From JAFARZ01 sp035651595 (GTDB lineage Bacteria > Actinomycetota > Actinomycetes > Streptosporangiales > Streptosporangiaceae), in assembly GCA_035651595.1 (NCBI GenBank), contig DASRFJ010000040.1:1-29160 (forward strand): DNA of 29,160 nt. The letters run 5' to 3'. Numbering within the stretch: position 1 is the first letter of the stretch; every line of letters starts with the position of its first letter. A program made the position numbers and the translations under genes. Under the pieces are notes generated by a model. The model had not been told where the DNA came from, made no database searches, and saw only the letters and a list, made by a program, of their open reading frames with translations. This document shows positions 1-8,701 of this stretch, one piece after another.

Positions 1-2
1 CC

Positions 3-2900
3 GCCGGCTATTCCTCGTCGACGGCCTCGGTGAACGTCACCGCGGACCAGCTCACCAGGCAGGACTTCGCCCTGACCGCATCCGCCACCGCCGCTGCCGC
101 AACCAGGCACGTCACCTCAGCGAAGACAGCCTCAGCGAAGCCGGCGCCAGAACCGGCCGGCCAGCCACCGGCCGGCCAGCTACCGGCCGGCCAGCTCCAG
201 CCGGTCGCGCTGCCTGGTCTGCACGGCACGTCCTACACGATCACGCTGATCACCGGGGATCAGGTGCACCTCCAGACGACCGGTGCGGGCCGGTACACCG
301 TGAACGCGACCCCGTCAGCGGTGGGCGGCGACCAGGGCGTGCGCATCACCGGGATCGCCAATGCCAAGGGCACCACGTCGCTCCAGGCGATGCCGTCGCT
401 CGCGCTGCCGCTGATGACCGCCGGGCAGGTCGACCCCGGCCTGTTCGACCTCGCCTGGCTCGCCGCGCATGGCGACACCGGATCGGGTGCGGAACTGCCG
501 GTGGTACTCCAGTCCGCCACCGCGGCGGGCACCGCGGCCGTGGCCAAGACCGCGGCCGCCGTGCCCGGTGTCAAGGTCACCGGTGTGTCGGCGGCAGCGG
601 ACACCGTGCAGGTCACGGTCAGCGCCGGCGACGCCGCCGCTTTCTGGTCGGCCATCACCGGAACGCGCGCGGCGCGGCCGGGACAGCCCGCCACGGGGCT
701 GGCCACCACGGGGCTGGCCGATGGCATCACCGGAATCTGGCTCGCGGATCACCGTACGGCCACCGCCAGCCCTCAGCGGGCGGCGGAGCGGCTAGCGGCG
801 GATCAGCGCCTGTACACCGTCACGGAAACCATCATCGGTCCCGCGCCCGCGACCGGCCTGGGCTGCGGACCCCAGGAGACATTGTGCATCTCGCCGATCG
901 ACCAGGGCATGTTCGGCGTCAGCGGCGCCGCGGCGGACACCGGTTTCCCGGCCGCCAGCTTCGTGTGCTCAAGCCAGACGGCCGGCGGCCCGTGCACCGC
1001 GTATCAGGTGACCTATCAGGTCCCGGCCGGGATCTATCTGGTCGACGGGTTCGCGAACGTCGACCAAGGGTCGGACACCGACGGGCTTGACATGACGATT
1101 CCGCAGCTCGCCGTCACCGGTGACACGAGCTTCACGATCGACGTCAACAAGGCGCGCAAGCTCGCCGTCACCACCCCGCGGCCCAGCTCCAGCGTGTCGT
1201 TCGCGACGCAGGAGGAGCGGGTGACCCCGGACGGGACCGCGGCCTTCGGCGGCACCATCTTCTTCTACGGGTTCCAGAACGAGTGGGTCGTCAGGACCGG
1301 CGGACCGGTAACCGTCGGCACGTTCAACTTCTCCGCGCAGTGGCTGCGGGAAGCGCCCGTCATCACGATGAGCGTCGGCGGGAGCGCGCTGAACCCGTAC
1401 TACCCCTACTACGTCGACGATCCGGCGGATCCCGCGTTCAAGCGGTTCACTGGCAGCCAGACCCGCCAGCTGGTGGCCGCCGGGATCGGCAGCGCGGCCG
1501 ACTTCGCGCGGGTCGACGTGCGCGGCAAGCTCGCCCTCGTGGGCCTGGATCCCGCCGCCGGCGGATGCATAGTCGAAGGATCGCAGATCACCAACGCGCT
1601 CAATGCCGGCGCGGCAGGCGTGATCATCGACCCGACGCTACCGTCCAGTGTGGTCTCCGACATCGGCAGCTGCTGGATGCCGATCATCGCCGACTGGATG
1701 GTCGAGAATTCCGGTAACCCGCCGCAGCTGCCGTTCGTGTCGGTTCCGGAGGCGGACGCCACCCACCTGCGCCAGCTGCTGGCCGGCGGTCCGGTCAGCA
1801 TCACCGTGACCGATAGCGGCACACCCGCGTATCAGTACGACCTCAAGTTCTATACCGAGGGCGGCATGCCGGCCGACCCCGGCTACACGGTCACCACCAG
1901 GGACCTCGCGCAGGTCGACACCAGCCTGCACTCCGACGTGCCGTCGCTGGTCGACTGGAGCGACGCGGCTAACTGGCCGGACGAGCGGTTCATCATCAGG
2001 AGCGGCGCCAAGCTGCACTCACAGGCCGCGCAGACTCAGTACTACGGACCGCTCTCCCCGGCGGAAGTCTGGCAGCGCAGTCCCGAAGTCCGCACCGGCG
2101 AACAGTCGGCCACCGGCATCTTCAGCCAGCGCGGCCGGACCACAGACGACTGGTTCAGCCGGCCTGCCACGCCGGGCGCCGTGACGGTCTCGCCGGAGAT
2201 CTCGCAAGCGCAGCCAGGCCTGTGGGAACCGGAGGCGCTGTGCGCGTTCTGCCGTCAGGGCGACGTGTTCTATCCCATCTACTACCAGGTCGGTCAGGAT
2301 CCCTCTGTCCAGGACGGCGCTTATATCTTCGACGCGAGCAAGGCGCACCTGTACGCCGGCGGGCAGGAGATTCAGCCGGTGCCGGCCGGCGGCGTCCCCG
2401 CCTACACTCTGCCGTCCGGGCCGACGAACTACCGCTTCACGATGACGCGAGGGAATACGACCACGGACTGGTCGTTCGGCTCTGCGACCCCGACAGCGAC
2501 CCACATACCAGCCTCCCTCGCCTGCGCCGGGACCATACTGGTCAAGAGCACCGCGCCCTGCGCGCCGATGCCGCTGATCCTGCTGCGCTACAACGCGTTC
2601 ACGAATCCGGCCAACGGGGTGACCGCGGGCGGGCCGCACCAGATCGACGTCACCCCCTACTACCAGGACGGCGGCAGCGCCGCCTCGATCACCAGCCTGC
2701 GGCTGTGGATCAGCACCGACGGCGGCACGACCTGGCAAGAGGTGCACGTGACCAGGCACGCTGGCAGCTACACCGGCCGCTATCAGCTGCCCGCCCGCGC
2801 GGCGGCCGGCGGCTCGGTCAGCCTGAGGGCTCAGGCCACCGACTCGGCCGGCACCACCGTCAGCCAGATCGTGCTGAACGGCTACTCGATCATCGGTTAA
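3..2900 (+). CDS. Secreted S8-peptidase-like multidomain protein without visible catalytic domain (5' partial)
   Basis: The reading frame is open from base 3, so the gene starts outside the window; an internal GTG at 30 is not a convincing start. Residue numbers below count from codon 30. The first ~25 residues resemble the end of a carboxypeptidase-regulatory-like beta domain (GYSSSTASVNVTADQ, then QDFALTA). A Pro/Ala/Gly linker with three PAGQ-type units follows. Next comes a segment like the N-terminus of actinomycete S8 peptidases (YTITLITGDQV near 68, DPGLFDLAWLAAHG near 135). It leads directly into the beta-rich region (VPAGIYLVDGF), a PA-like stretch (VRGKLALVGLD...GAAGVIID, about 498-535) and a C-terminal beta sandwich (STDGGTTWQEV). 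I see no DTG, HGTH or GTSMA motif, so a protease activity is not supported in the visible part; a catalytic domain may lie upstream. It is followed after 138 bases by another subtilase-type gene on the same strand. Confidence 0.8.
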   Translation, partial: AGYSSSTASVNVTADQLTRQDFALTASATAAAATRHVTSAKTASAKPAPEPAGQPPAGQLPAGQLQPVALPGLHGTSYTITLITGDQVHLQTTGAGRYTVNATPSAVGGDQGVRITGIANAKGTTSLQAMPSLALPLMTAGQVDPGLFDLAWLAAHGDTGSGAELPVVLQSATAAGTAAVAKTAAAVPGVKVTGVSAAADTVQVTVSAGDAAAFWSAITGTRAARPGQPATGLATTGLADGITGIWLADHRTATASPQRAAERLAADQRLYTVTETIIGPAPATGLGCGPQETLCISPIDQGMFGVSGAAADTGFPAASFVCSSQTAGGPCTAYQVTYQVPAGIYLVDGFANVDQGSDTDGLDMTIPQLAVTGDTSFTIDVNKARKLAVTTPRPSSSVSFATQEERVTPDGTAAFGGTIFFYGFQNEWVVRTGGPVTVGTFNFSAQWLREAPVITMSVGGSALNPYYPYYVDDPADPAFKRFTGSQTRQLVAAGIGSAADFARVDVRGKLALVGLDPAAGGCIVEGSQITNALNAGAAGVIIDPTLPSSVVSDIGSCWMPIIADWMVENSGNPPQLPFVSVPEADATHLRQLLAGGPVSITVTDSGTPAYQYDLKFYTEGGMPADPGYTVTTRDLAQVDTSLHSDVPSLVDWSDAANWPDERFIIRSGAKLHSQAAQTQYYGPLSPAEVWQRSPEVRTGEQSATGIFSQRGRTTDDWFSRPATPGAVTVSPEISQAQPGLWEPEALCAFCRQGDVFYPIYYQVGQDPSVQDGAYIFDASKAHLYAGGQEIQPVPAGGVPAYTLPSGPTNYRFTMTRGNTTTDWSFGSATPTATHIPASLACAGTILVKSTAPCAPMPLILLRYNAFTNPANGVTAGGPHQIDVTPYYQDGGSAASITSLRLWISTDGGTTWQEVHVTRHAGSYTGRYQLPARAAAGGSVSLRAQATDSAGTTVSQIVLNGYSIIG
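152..196 (+). repeat. Three tandem 15-bp in-frame repeats
   Basis: Three adjacent copies of a 15-base unit (accggccggccagc plus c or t) encode PAGQP/PAGQL units in the linker of the first gene. The repeat is in frame, so copy-number change would alter only linker length. Confidence 0.8.
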
Positions 2901-2931
2901 GACGATTTCTCATGGATCTCTCACGGCACTG

Positions 2932-2960
2932 TTGACCCTCACGTTGTTGCGGCGTAGCAG
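2932..2960 (+). promoter_or_regulatory. Possible promoter upstream of the S53-like peptidase gene
   Basis: TTGACC at 2932-2937 is followed, 17 bases later, by TAGCAG at 2955-2960, in a locally AT-richer stretch of the 138-base gap between the two subtilase-type genes. The -10 match is weak, and read-through from the upstream gene is equally possible. Confidence 0.3.
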
Positions 2961-3038
2961 TAAAAGAAATACAACAAATCGGCCTGTTCGGATATGGCGG
3001 GTTCGGCGCGGCCGCGGATCCCGAGAGGACGGACGTTC

Positions 3039-6000
3039 GTGCGGATTCGTTTGCGCATCATCGCCGGCGGCCTCGCCGCACTGGCGAGCCTTACCGTCGC
3101 GGTACCAGCGTCGGCGGCAACCAGACAGGCGGCAAGACCTGCCGCGGCACCGGACCAGCCCAGGCCAGCACTGGCCTATAAGCACCTTGACCTGCCACAC
3201 GGCGTCTGGGCACAGGTGTACTCCGACGGCATCGCCGAACTGTTCAGCCCGGCAGGGCAGACCGAGTTCAGGCACGTGCCGCTGCTCAACCCGGACGGAA
3301 CAGCCGGGCCCGGCAGCACGGGAGAACTGCCGTCGCTCGGCGCGCTCACGGCCGACCTGTCGCAGGCCGCGCCGCAGCCTTACGCGTCGAACGAGGTGGC
3401 GGTCGTCTACAGCTCCGCCGCCGCGCCGCCCCAGGCGGTGCTGAACGGGATCGGGGCGGACAAGGCACAGCCGATGTTCCCCGGCGCAACCCGGCAGCGG
3501 CTCGAGCAGCTGCGCTCCGCCGCGGAGCAGCAGGCCGGCCGGACGCTGCTCGACTTCCCCGCGGCCGTCGTGCTGCACCTGCGCGGCACCACCTCGGTCA
3601 CGAACGCGGTAGCCCGGCTCCGGGCCAGCTCGGCCGTCTCGTTCGCCGAACCGGACTGGACGGTCACGACCACCGACACCACACCCGTCCCGGTGACGGC
3701 CGCCAGCACCCCGGTCCTGGCACGGCCGCTGACGGCGGCGCCCGCCGGCGTGCCAGCCAACTACACGCTCGCGTCCAGCGCGCAGAGCCTGCTGAACACC
3801 CCGGCGGTGAACGCGGTGCCCGCCTTCGCCGACCTCGCGCAGCGCTACGGCCAGCTCCCCGGGCAAGGCGAGACGATCACCAACGTCTCACTCGGCACGC
3901 TGGATGACTCGTCGATCGCCGCTAACCAGAAAGACCCGTGCCAACCTGACGAGTCGGCGTTCGGTCCTACCACGATCGTGCAGAACGGCCAGCGGTTCCT
4001 CGATTTGCCCACCATGCCTCTGATCCCTACCTACACGGCCAGCTCCGCGGGCGTGCTGGACCCGGCCGGGGAGTCGTGCGGCGATGACCCGCAGCTCACC
4101 GAAGTCGGGCTGGACTTCTCGATGATGGCGCCGCTACCCGACCAGCTGCAACGCTCCGGCGAGACCGGCAGCGGGCTGACCGACCTGCTCGGCGTCGCGC
4201 CCGGCGCGAACTACCGGCTGGTCGTACCGTCGAACCCCGGCGGCGCTATCACCGACGTGGACGCCGCGTTCATCGCCGCCGCCACGCAGGCCCCGGCACC
4301 CGACGTGATCACCGCCTCGCTCGGGTTCGGCCTCGACCAGTCCGGGTTCGCCAGCAGGTACCTGGAGGACGACCCGCTCAGCAGCGCGATCCTCGCGGCG
4401 ATCACCAGCATCGGGATCGTGGTGTGCGTATCCGCGGGCGACGGCCTGCGCACGTTCACCAACGCCGCCGTGTCGCCCTCGGGCGGCGCGGTCGCCACCG
4501 ACGCGGTAGCCAGCTTCAACCGGACGACCGACTTCAACGACATCGCGATGTCCGGTGTCCCGTCACGCGACCTGGACTCCGGCGCGATCGACGTGGGCGG
4601 CACCACGCTCAACGACATCTTCGCCGCGCCGCCGGACAACCCGGCCAACGCCGCGTCGGCCTACATCCAGGCATACCCGGCCACCAGGTATAACGGGGCG
4701 CGGAATTACGCCAGCGGCTTCGGCTCCCGGGTCAACATCTCCGCTCCCGGCGACAACGTGCTCAGCTTCGAGCACGCCTTCGGCGGCGGTCCCGACGCCA
4801 TCACGGAGGTGACCGAGGGCGGCACGTCGGCCTCGGCGCCGCAGGTCGCCGCCGCCGCGGCGGTCGTCCTCCAGGTGGCCAGGCTCACCGGTGACCGCGA
4901 GTTCGCGGGCCACCCGCTCGCGCTGCGCAAGTTCCTGGTCAAGACCGGCACGCCGGTCGGCGGGGTTCCGCAGTCCGACATCCCGATCAGCGTCGGCCCG
5001 CAGGTCAACGTCGGCAACGCCGTCGAGACCCTGCTCGCCCGCGCCGGAGTCACGCCGCGGCCCGGCGTCGCCCGGGTCGCGATCGTGCAGCGCCAGCAGA
5101 ACAGCGCGCTCGGCGGGGGGATTCACACCGACACCAACCCGGCCGGCATCAGCCTGACCGGACGGCTCGCCAACGCGTGGATCACCATCGCGCCGGACTG
5201 GACCGGCATCGGCCAGCGGGTCACTTACCGGCTCAGCGGCTCACACGGACAGCTCGCGACGACGCCGTGGGCGCGGCTTCAGCCGTCGGCGATCCTCGCG
5301 TCGGCCGGCTTGCCGCTGGTGTCCCCGGACACCAGGAACGTGCCGCTGACCTACCAGGCGGTCAGGAACGGCACGGTGATCGCGCAGGCCAGCTTCACGC
5401 TGACGTTCGGCCCCTGCGACGGGACCGTGCCGAGCGTCCAGCCGCCGATCGCCCCGGCGGTCGTCACCGGATCGGTCATCCCGGTGACGTACGACCTGAC
5501 CGGGCTGACCGGTGCCACAAGCCCGATCCTGGTGGTCTCCGAGCCCGGCCGGATCGACCCGGCCACCGGTCTGTTCTTCCGCCCGTCCTACACCGCGCCG
5601 CTGACCGCAACCACCGGGACGGTCAGCGTGCCGGTGGCGGCACTTGACGGCGCGGGCATCTACGGCATCGGCATCCAGGACTCACCCGGCGGGTGGGTCC
5701 TCAGGAACGACTCGACCTATACGTTCGTCCGCGTCTCCCCCGCGGGTGACGCGCAGCCCAGCCCGCCGCTGCTCTCCGGTTCCGGCGTGCCCCCCGGTCA
5801 CTTCCTCAGCATCGGCTATCACGGAACGTTCCGGCTCGGCTGGGACGTCCGCGGTGTGCGGGGAGCGACGGGCGCGATAGCGGAGTTCAGCTCACCCGGC
5901 CCGCTGCCCAACGGGAGCATGAGCACGTTCAACAACCCGAACGGGTCGCTACGCGATGCCAACGGCCACGACTCCGGGTCGGTCGCGTACGTGCCGCTGA

Positions 6001-7172
6001 CCGGAACCAACGGCACCGTGACCCTCGACAGCGGCAAGCTCGGTCTTGCTCCCACGATGGACCACACGGTCCGCGTGCTGGCGACCGCGAACGGCACGGT
6101 GACCGGCGAGGCCAGCGGGGTCAGCACGATACTGGAGAACGGCGTGACGCCCGACGACGGCGGATCGGCCGTCGGCGGGTTCGGCATCAACCCCGGCGGC
6201 AACGACGGCCTGGTCACTTCGACGGGCGGCTCGGTCGAGACGTTCAGCCAGTCGGACACCACCACGGCGCCGCTCGTGTCGTCGGCGACGGACAGCTACT
6301 CGACGATCGGCGGCGGCCCGGCGGTGTTCGCCGGTGATGTCGGGCTCTACGACGACTTCCACCCGGCCAGCAACACCGACACGTACCCGGTGTTCAACCC
6401 GGTAGCGTCGCACACGCCGGGCGGCACCTGGAACCCCCCGGACTCCCTCGGCCAGCTGCTCGCGGTGGCGCCCAACGCCTCGACCAGCCAGGACGCGGTG
6501 CTCAGCGTCAACAACGGCCTGTACGTGACACCAGCGGACTTCGCGGCCGGCTCGACTGGCACGCCGATCAGCCTCGCACCGGGGCTGACGGGCGTGAGCA
6601 CGCCGATCGAGAGCGGTTTCACGGAGAATCCGGGTGCGCATCAGGCCATCACCGCCGTCGCCGACCTCGCCAACCTGTCCGGGCCGGGCGTGCTCGTGAC
6701 CACGGACCTGAGCACCGGCCAGGTCAGCTCGTTCACCGCACCGGTCCCCGGCTTCGCCCAGGGCCTGGGCGTGAACCCGGTCAGCGGGCTCGTGGCGGCG
6801 GGCAGCCACGACGGGCTCGGGCTTGCCAACCTGACGACGCACGCCCTGTCGTTCGCGCAGCCAGGTGGTCAGGTCTATGCCTACCCGCAGCCGATCGCCG
6901 GCACCGGTGACTTCATCGTGTGGGAGATCGCCAGCCCCGACTCGCTCGGCACGGCACCCAACAACAACACGCTGTCCAGCGTCGACGTCCTCGACGCGAG
7001 CGGGAACCTGCTGCACCGGTACGAGCAGTTCGACTTCTTCCGCACGTTCCTCGCCAACGCCGGCGACTACCTCCAGGTGAACCCGGCGACCTCCACCGCG
7101 TTCACGCTCGGCCCGTCCGGCGCCGAGCTCTACCCGTTCGCCTACTCCACCTCCCCATCCCCCGGCCGCTGA
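3039..7172 (+). CDS. Secreted subtilase-superfamily serine peptidase, sedolisin (S53)-like active site
   Basis: The GTG at 3039 is preferred over the ATG at 2994 because GAGAGGA (3023-3029) lies nine bases upstream and the product then opens with a classic signal peptide (RIRLRIIAGG...PASAATRQ), giving 1377 aa. Residues ~117-208 resemble a protease propeptide ending in SSAVSFAEPDW. The catalytic domain (~265-640) reads like sedolisins: GQGETIT, then E355 and D359 in EVGLD, the APGANYRLVVP strand, D468 in SAGDG, AIDVGGTTL, and the nucleophile S597 in GGTSASAPQVAAA. The segment SRVNISAPGDNV is more like S8 subtilisins, so the protein is a mosaic of the two. The remaining ~700 residues are beta-rich and in the last third look propeller-like. 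Expected role: extracellular proteolysis. Substrate is unknown. A hairpin terminator follows 29 bases after the stop. Confidence 0.8.
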   Translation: MRIRLRIIAGGLAALASLTVAVPASAATRQAARPAAAPDQPRPALAYKHLDLPHGVWAQVYSDGIAELFSPAGQTEFRHVPLLNPDGTAGPGSTGELPSLGALTADLSQAAPQPYASNEVAVVYSSAAAPPQAVLNGIGADKAQPMFPGATRQRLEQLRSAAEQQAGRTLLDFPAAVVLHLRGTTSVTNAVARLRASSAVSFAEPDWTVTTTDTTPVPVTAASTPVLARPLTAAPAGVPANYTLASSAQSLLNTPAVNAVPAFADLAQRYGQLPGQGETITNVSLGTLDDSSIAANQKDPCQPDESAFGPTTIVQNGQRFLDLPTMPLIPTYTASSAGVLDPAGESCGDDPQLTEVGLDFSMMAPLPDQLQRSGETGSGLTDLLGVAPGANYRLVVPSNPGGAITDVDAAFIAAATQAPAPDVITASLGFGLDQSGFASRYLEDDPLSSAILAAITSIGIVVCVSAGDGLRTFTNAAVSPSGGAVATDAVASFNRTTDFNDIAMSGVPSRDLDSGAIDVGGTTLNDIFAAPPDNPANAASAYIQAYPATRYNGARNYASGFGSRVNISAPGDNVLSFEHAFGGGPDAITEVTEGGTSASAPQVAAAAAVVLQVARLTGDREFAGHPLALRKFLVKTGTPVGGVPQSDIPISVGPQVNVGNAVETLLARAGVTPRPGVARVAIVQRQQNSALGGGIHTDTNPAGISLTGRLANAWITIAPDWTGIGQRVTYRLSGSHGQLATTPWARLQPSAILASAGLPLVSPDTRNVPLTYQAVRNGTVIAQASFTLTFGPCDGTVPSVQPPIAPAVVTGSVIPVTYDLTGLTGATSPILVVSEPGRIDPATGLFFRPSYTAPLTATTGTVSVPVAALDGAGIYGIGIQDSPGGWVLRNDSTYTFVRVSPAGDAQPSPPLLSGSGVPPGHFLSIGYHGTFRLGWDVRGVRGATGAIAEFSSPGPLPNGSMSTFNNPNGSLRDANGHDSGSVAYVPLTGTNGTVTLDSGKLGLAPTMDHTVRVLATANGTVTGEASGVSTILENGVTPDDGGSAVGGFGINPGGNDGLVTSTGGSVETFSQSDTTTAPLVSSATDSYSTIGGGPAVFAGDVGLYDDFHPASNTDTYPVFNPVASHTPGGTWNPPDSLGQLLAVAPNASTSQDAVLSVNNGLYVTPADFAAGSTGTPISLAPGLTGVSTPIESGFTENPGAHQAITAVADLANLSGPGVLVTTDLSTGQVSSFTAPVPGFAQGLGVNPVSGLVAAGSHDGLGLANLTTHALSFAQPGGQVYAYPQPIAGTGDFIVWEIASPDSLGTAPNNNTLSSVDVLDASGNLLHRYEQFDFFRTFLANAGDYLQVNPATSTAFTLGPSGAELYPFAYSTSPSPGR

Positions 7173-7201
7173 CCCCGGCCGCTGACCCGGTACCGTCCCA
7201 A

Positions 7202-7240
7202 GCGGAAGGGCGCCGCCGCCTCGCCGCGGCGCCCTTCCGC
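7202..7240 (+). terminator. Perfect 15-bp hairpin after the peptidase gene
   Basis: Arms 7202-7216 and 7226-7240 are exact reverse complements around a 9-base loop, starting 29 bases after the stop codon. There is no T tract, as is common for actinomycete terminators. Confidence 0.75.
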
Positions 7241-7350
7241 CTGGCCGACGCCTGTTGGCGAATTGCGTGCGTGACCGTGCCGGCGCGCTGTCTGTGTCTG
7301 GAGTGCAGTGTGGGGCTACCGGGATAGGAGCGCACAACAGGTCCGCCAGC

Positions 7351-7430
7351 AACGTGGACGATTTCCCCTTGTGGAAGATCGACCCCCATACGCGAGGTCC
7401 CGCTACCACAAAGGGGAAATCCACCACGTT
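7351..7430. repeat. Long imperfect inverted repeat in the intergenic region
   Basis: Left arm 7351-7374 and right arm 7406-7430 pair over about 25 positions (AACGTGG, two mismatches, GATTTCCCCTT, one bulge, GTGG) around a 31-base loop. It is locally AT-richer than its surroundings. It lies in the 382-base gap between the convergent peptidase and XRE genes and encodes no protein I recognise. It could be a structured RNA, a second (bidirectional) terminator, or a small non-autonomous mobile element. Confidence 0.6.
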
Positions 7431-7459
7431 AACCGACGCCGATCGAGCCAGCCAGCAGG

Positions 7460-7547
7460 CCGCACCGGTCACCCGGCTTCGCCCAGGCCTGGGCCTCCTG
7501 GCGCGTCCATGCCTACCCGCAGCCCACCCTTCCGCTTGGCCGGGACG
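7460..7547 (+). pseudogene. Decayed partial copy of the 3' end of the peptidase gene and its terminator
   Basis: Three short stretches match the upstream gene in the same order. 7460-7494 matches 6736-6770 with one insertion and one deletion; 7505-7524 matches 6873-6892 with one mismatch; 7527-7547 matches 7232-7250 (terminator right arm and flank) with one substitution and small indels. The spacing is collapsed, so this looks like a duplicated 3' end that has lost most of its sequence. The rest of this 382-base gap holds only the hairpin and the inverted repeat. Confidence 0.6.
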
Positions 7548-7554
7548 TGCTCCG

Positions 7555-7800
7555 TCAGGCCGAGGCGGAGCCCTTGCCGCTGCCGAGCCTCGGGAACGGA
7601 ACGGTGGAGAAGATCACCTCTACCGGGATCTCGAAGTACTCGGCGATCCGCAGCGCCAGGTACAGGCTCGGGCTGTACTCGCCCCGCTCCAGGTACCCGA
7701 TCGTCTGATAGTGCACGCCGAGGGCATCGGCGAGTTGCCGACGGGAGACCCCCCGCTCGGCCCGGAGCATCGCGATCCGGTTGTAGACAACCTCGCTCAC
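7555..7800 (-). CDS. Small XRE-family HTH transcriptional regulator
   Basis: This 81-aa protein is essentially one Cro/C1-type helix-turn-helix: RIAMLRAERGVSRRQLADALGVHYQTIGYLERGEYSPSLYLALRIAEYF, split here as RIAMLRAERGVSRRQLADAL and GVHYQTIGYLERGEYS. The C-terminal EIPVEVIF continuation is typical of the small YozG-like XRE regulators. The start is GTG (7798-7800), one base after the TGA of the upstream permease gene (TGA-C-GTG), so translation is probably coupled. No strong ribosome binding site is visible. As last gene of the ABC operon it probably regulates that operon, but no operator was identified. It ends just past the decayed 3'-end copy. Confidence 0.88.
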   Translation of the reverse strand: MSEVVYNRIAMLRAERGVSRRQLADALGVHYQTIGYLERGEYSPSLYLALRIAEYFEIPVEVIFSTVPFPRLGSGKGSASA

Positions 7801-7801
7801 G

Positions 7802-8701
7802 TCATATGGCCCGGGTCATTGCCCGCTCGCGCCGGGCGGCCACGCTCGATCCGGCCTCGCGGCGTGCCGTACGGCGCAGCAGGATCGGGGCAAGAACCAG
7901 ACCGGCGATCGCCCAGGCAGCCAGCACGCCGACCGTCTCAAGGTGCCGCCACGAATGCCCGATCTCCACCACGGCCAGGTTGCCAGGCAGCAGCGCCGAA
8001 CGCACGCCGAGCCCGAGCCAGTACAGCGGAAATACCTGGCCGACCCATTGCAGCCACACCGGCAGGTGGGTGATCGGGTAGAAGATCCCCGAGATGCCGA
8101 TCAGGCCGAAGATGCCGGTCATGAGCACGTTGGCGCTGCGAACGGAAGGGAACAGCGAACCCAGCATGGCGCCGATCGGCAGCGTTGCCAGCAGCCCGAG
8201 CGCCAGTACCCAGGCCAGCGTGAGCCAGGTCACGGCACGGCCGAGCGCAAGCCCGCCGAACGGGGCCAGCCCGACAATCAGCAGGCCTGCCACGGTGAGC
8301 ATGATCGTGCCGGATGCGACGACGATCCGTCCGATCAGGTAGCCGACCATGCCGTTCGGCGTCGCCTTCGCGCGCAGCAGCGAGCCATCCTCGCGGTCCG
8401 CGGTCAGCCGCATGCCAAGCCCGGCCATCCCGTTGAGGGCGACATTAAGGACCAGCATGCCGGCCAGGACGGTGCTGGCGATCAGGAAATGCGTGCCGGG
8501 CAGGTGATCGTGCTTGGCGTGGAGCCCGAGCATGACCGCGACGCTTATCAACGGGAGGGGCAATATCTCCAATGTGTCTTCGGGCATGGTGAAGCAATGC
8601 GACAGCTCGACCCGCCCCTGGTTAAGACCGGCCCGCACCGCCGCCCGGATCGCGCGGCGGCGCACTGAGCCGGCACCGATCACGCCAGCGGCATCGGTCA
8701 T
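7802..8701 (-). CDS. ABC-2 type transporter permease
   Basis: A 299-aa integral membrane protein with about six hydrophobic segments (for example LPLISVAVMLG, IMLTVAGLLIVG, WLTLAWVLALGLLATLP, GIFGLIGISGIFYP, VGVLAAWAIAGLVLAPILL). The cytoplasmic motif READGSLLRAK-like sequence (REDGSLLRAKATP) is typical of ABC-2/DrrB-type permeases. I chose the ATG at 8699-8701, not an upstream in-frame start, because it overlaps the TGA of the ATPase gene as ATGA and gives a normal family length. It would pair with the ATP-binding protein as an exporter, perhaps of a drug, lipid or peptide. Substrate cannot be inferred. Confidence 0.9.
   Translation of the reverse strand: MTDAAGVIGAGSVRRRAIRAAVRAGLNQGRVELSHCFTMPEDTLEILPLPLISVAVMLGLHAKHDHLPGTHFLIASTVLAGMLVLNVALNGMAGLGMRLTADREDGSLLRAKATPNGMVGYLIGRIVVASGTIMLTVAGLLIVGLAPFGGLALGRAVTWLTLAWVLALGLLATLPIGAMLGSLFPSVRSANVLMTGIFGLIGISGIFYPITHLPVWLQWVGQVFPLYWLGLGVRSALLPGNLAVVEIGHSWRHLETVGVLAAWAIAGLVLAPILLRRTARREAGSSVAARRERAMTRAI

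Noticed and set aside
5949..7472. 507-codon minus-strand frame over the peptidase C-terminus
   Set aside because: Arg/Gly/Val-rich low-complexity product, spans the terminator hairpin and has no recognisable motif.
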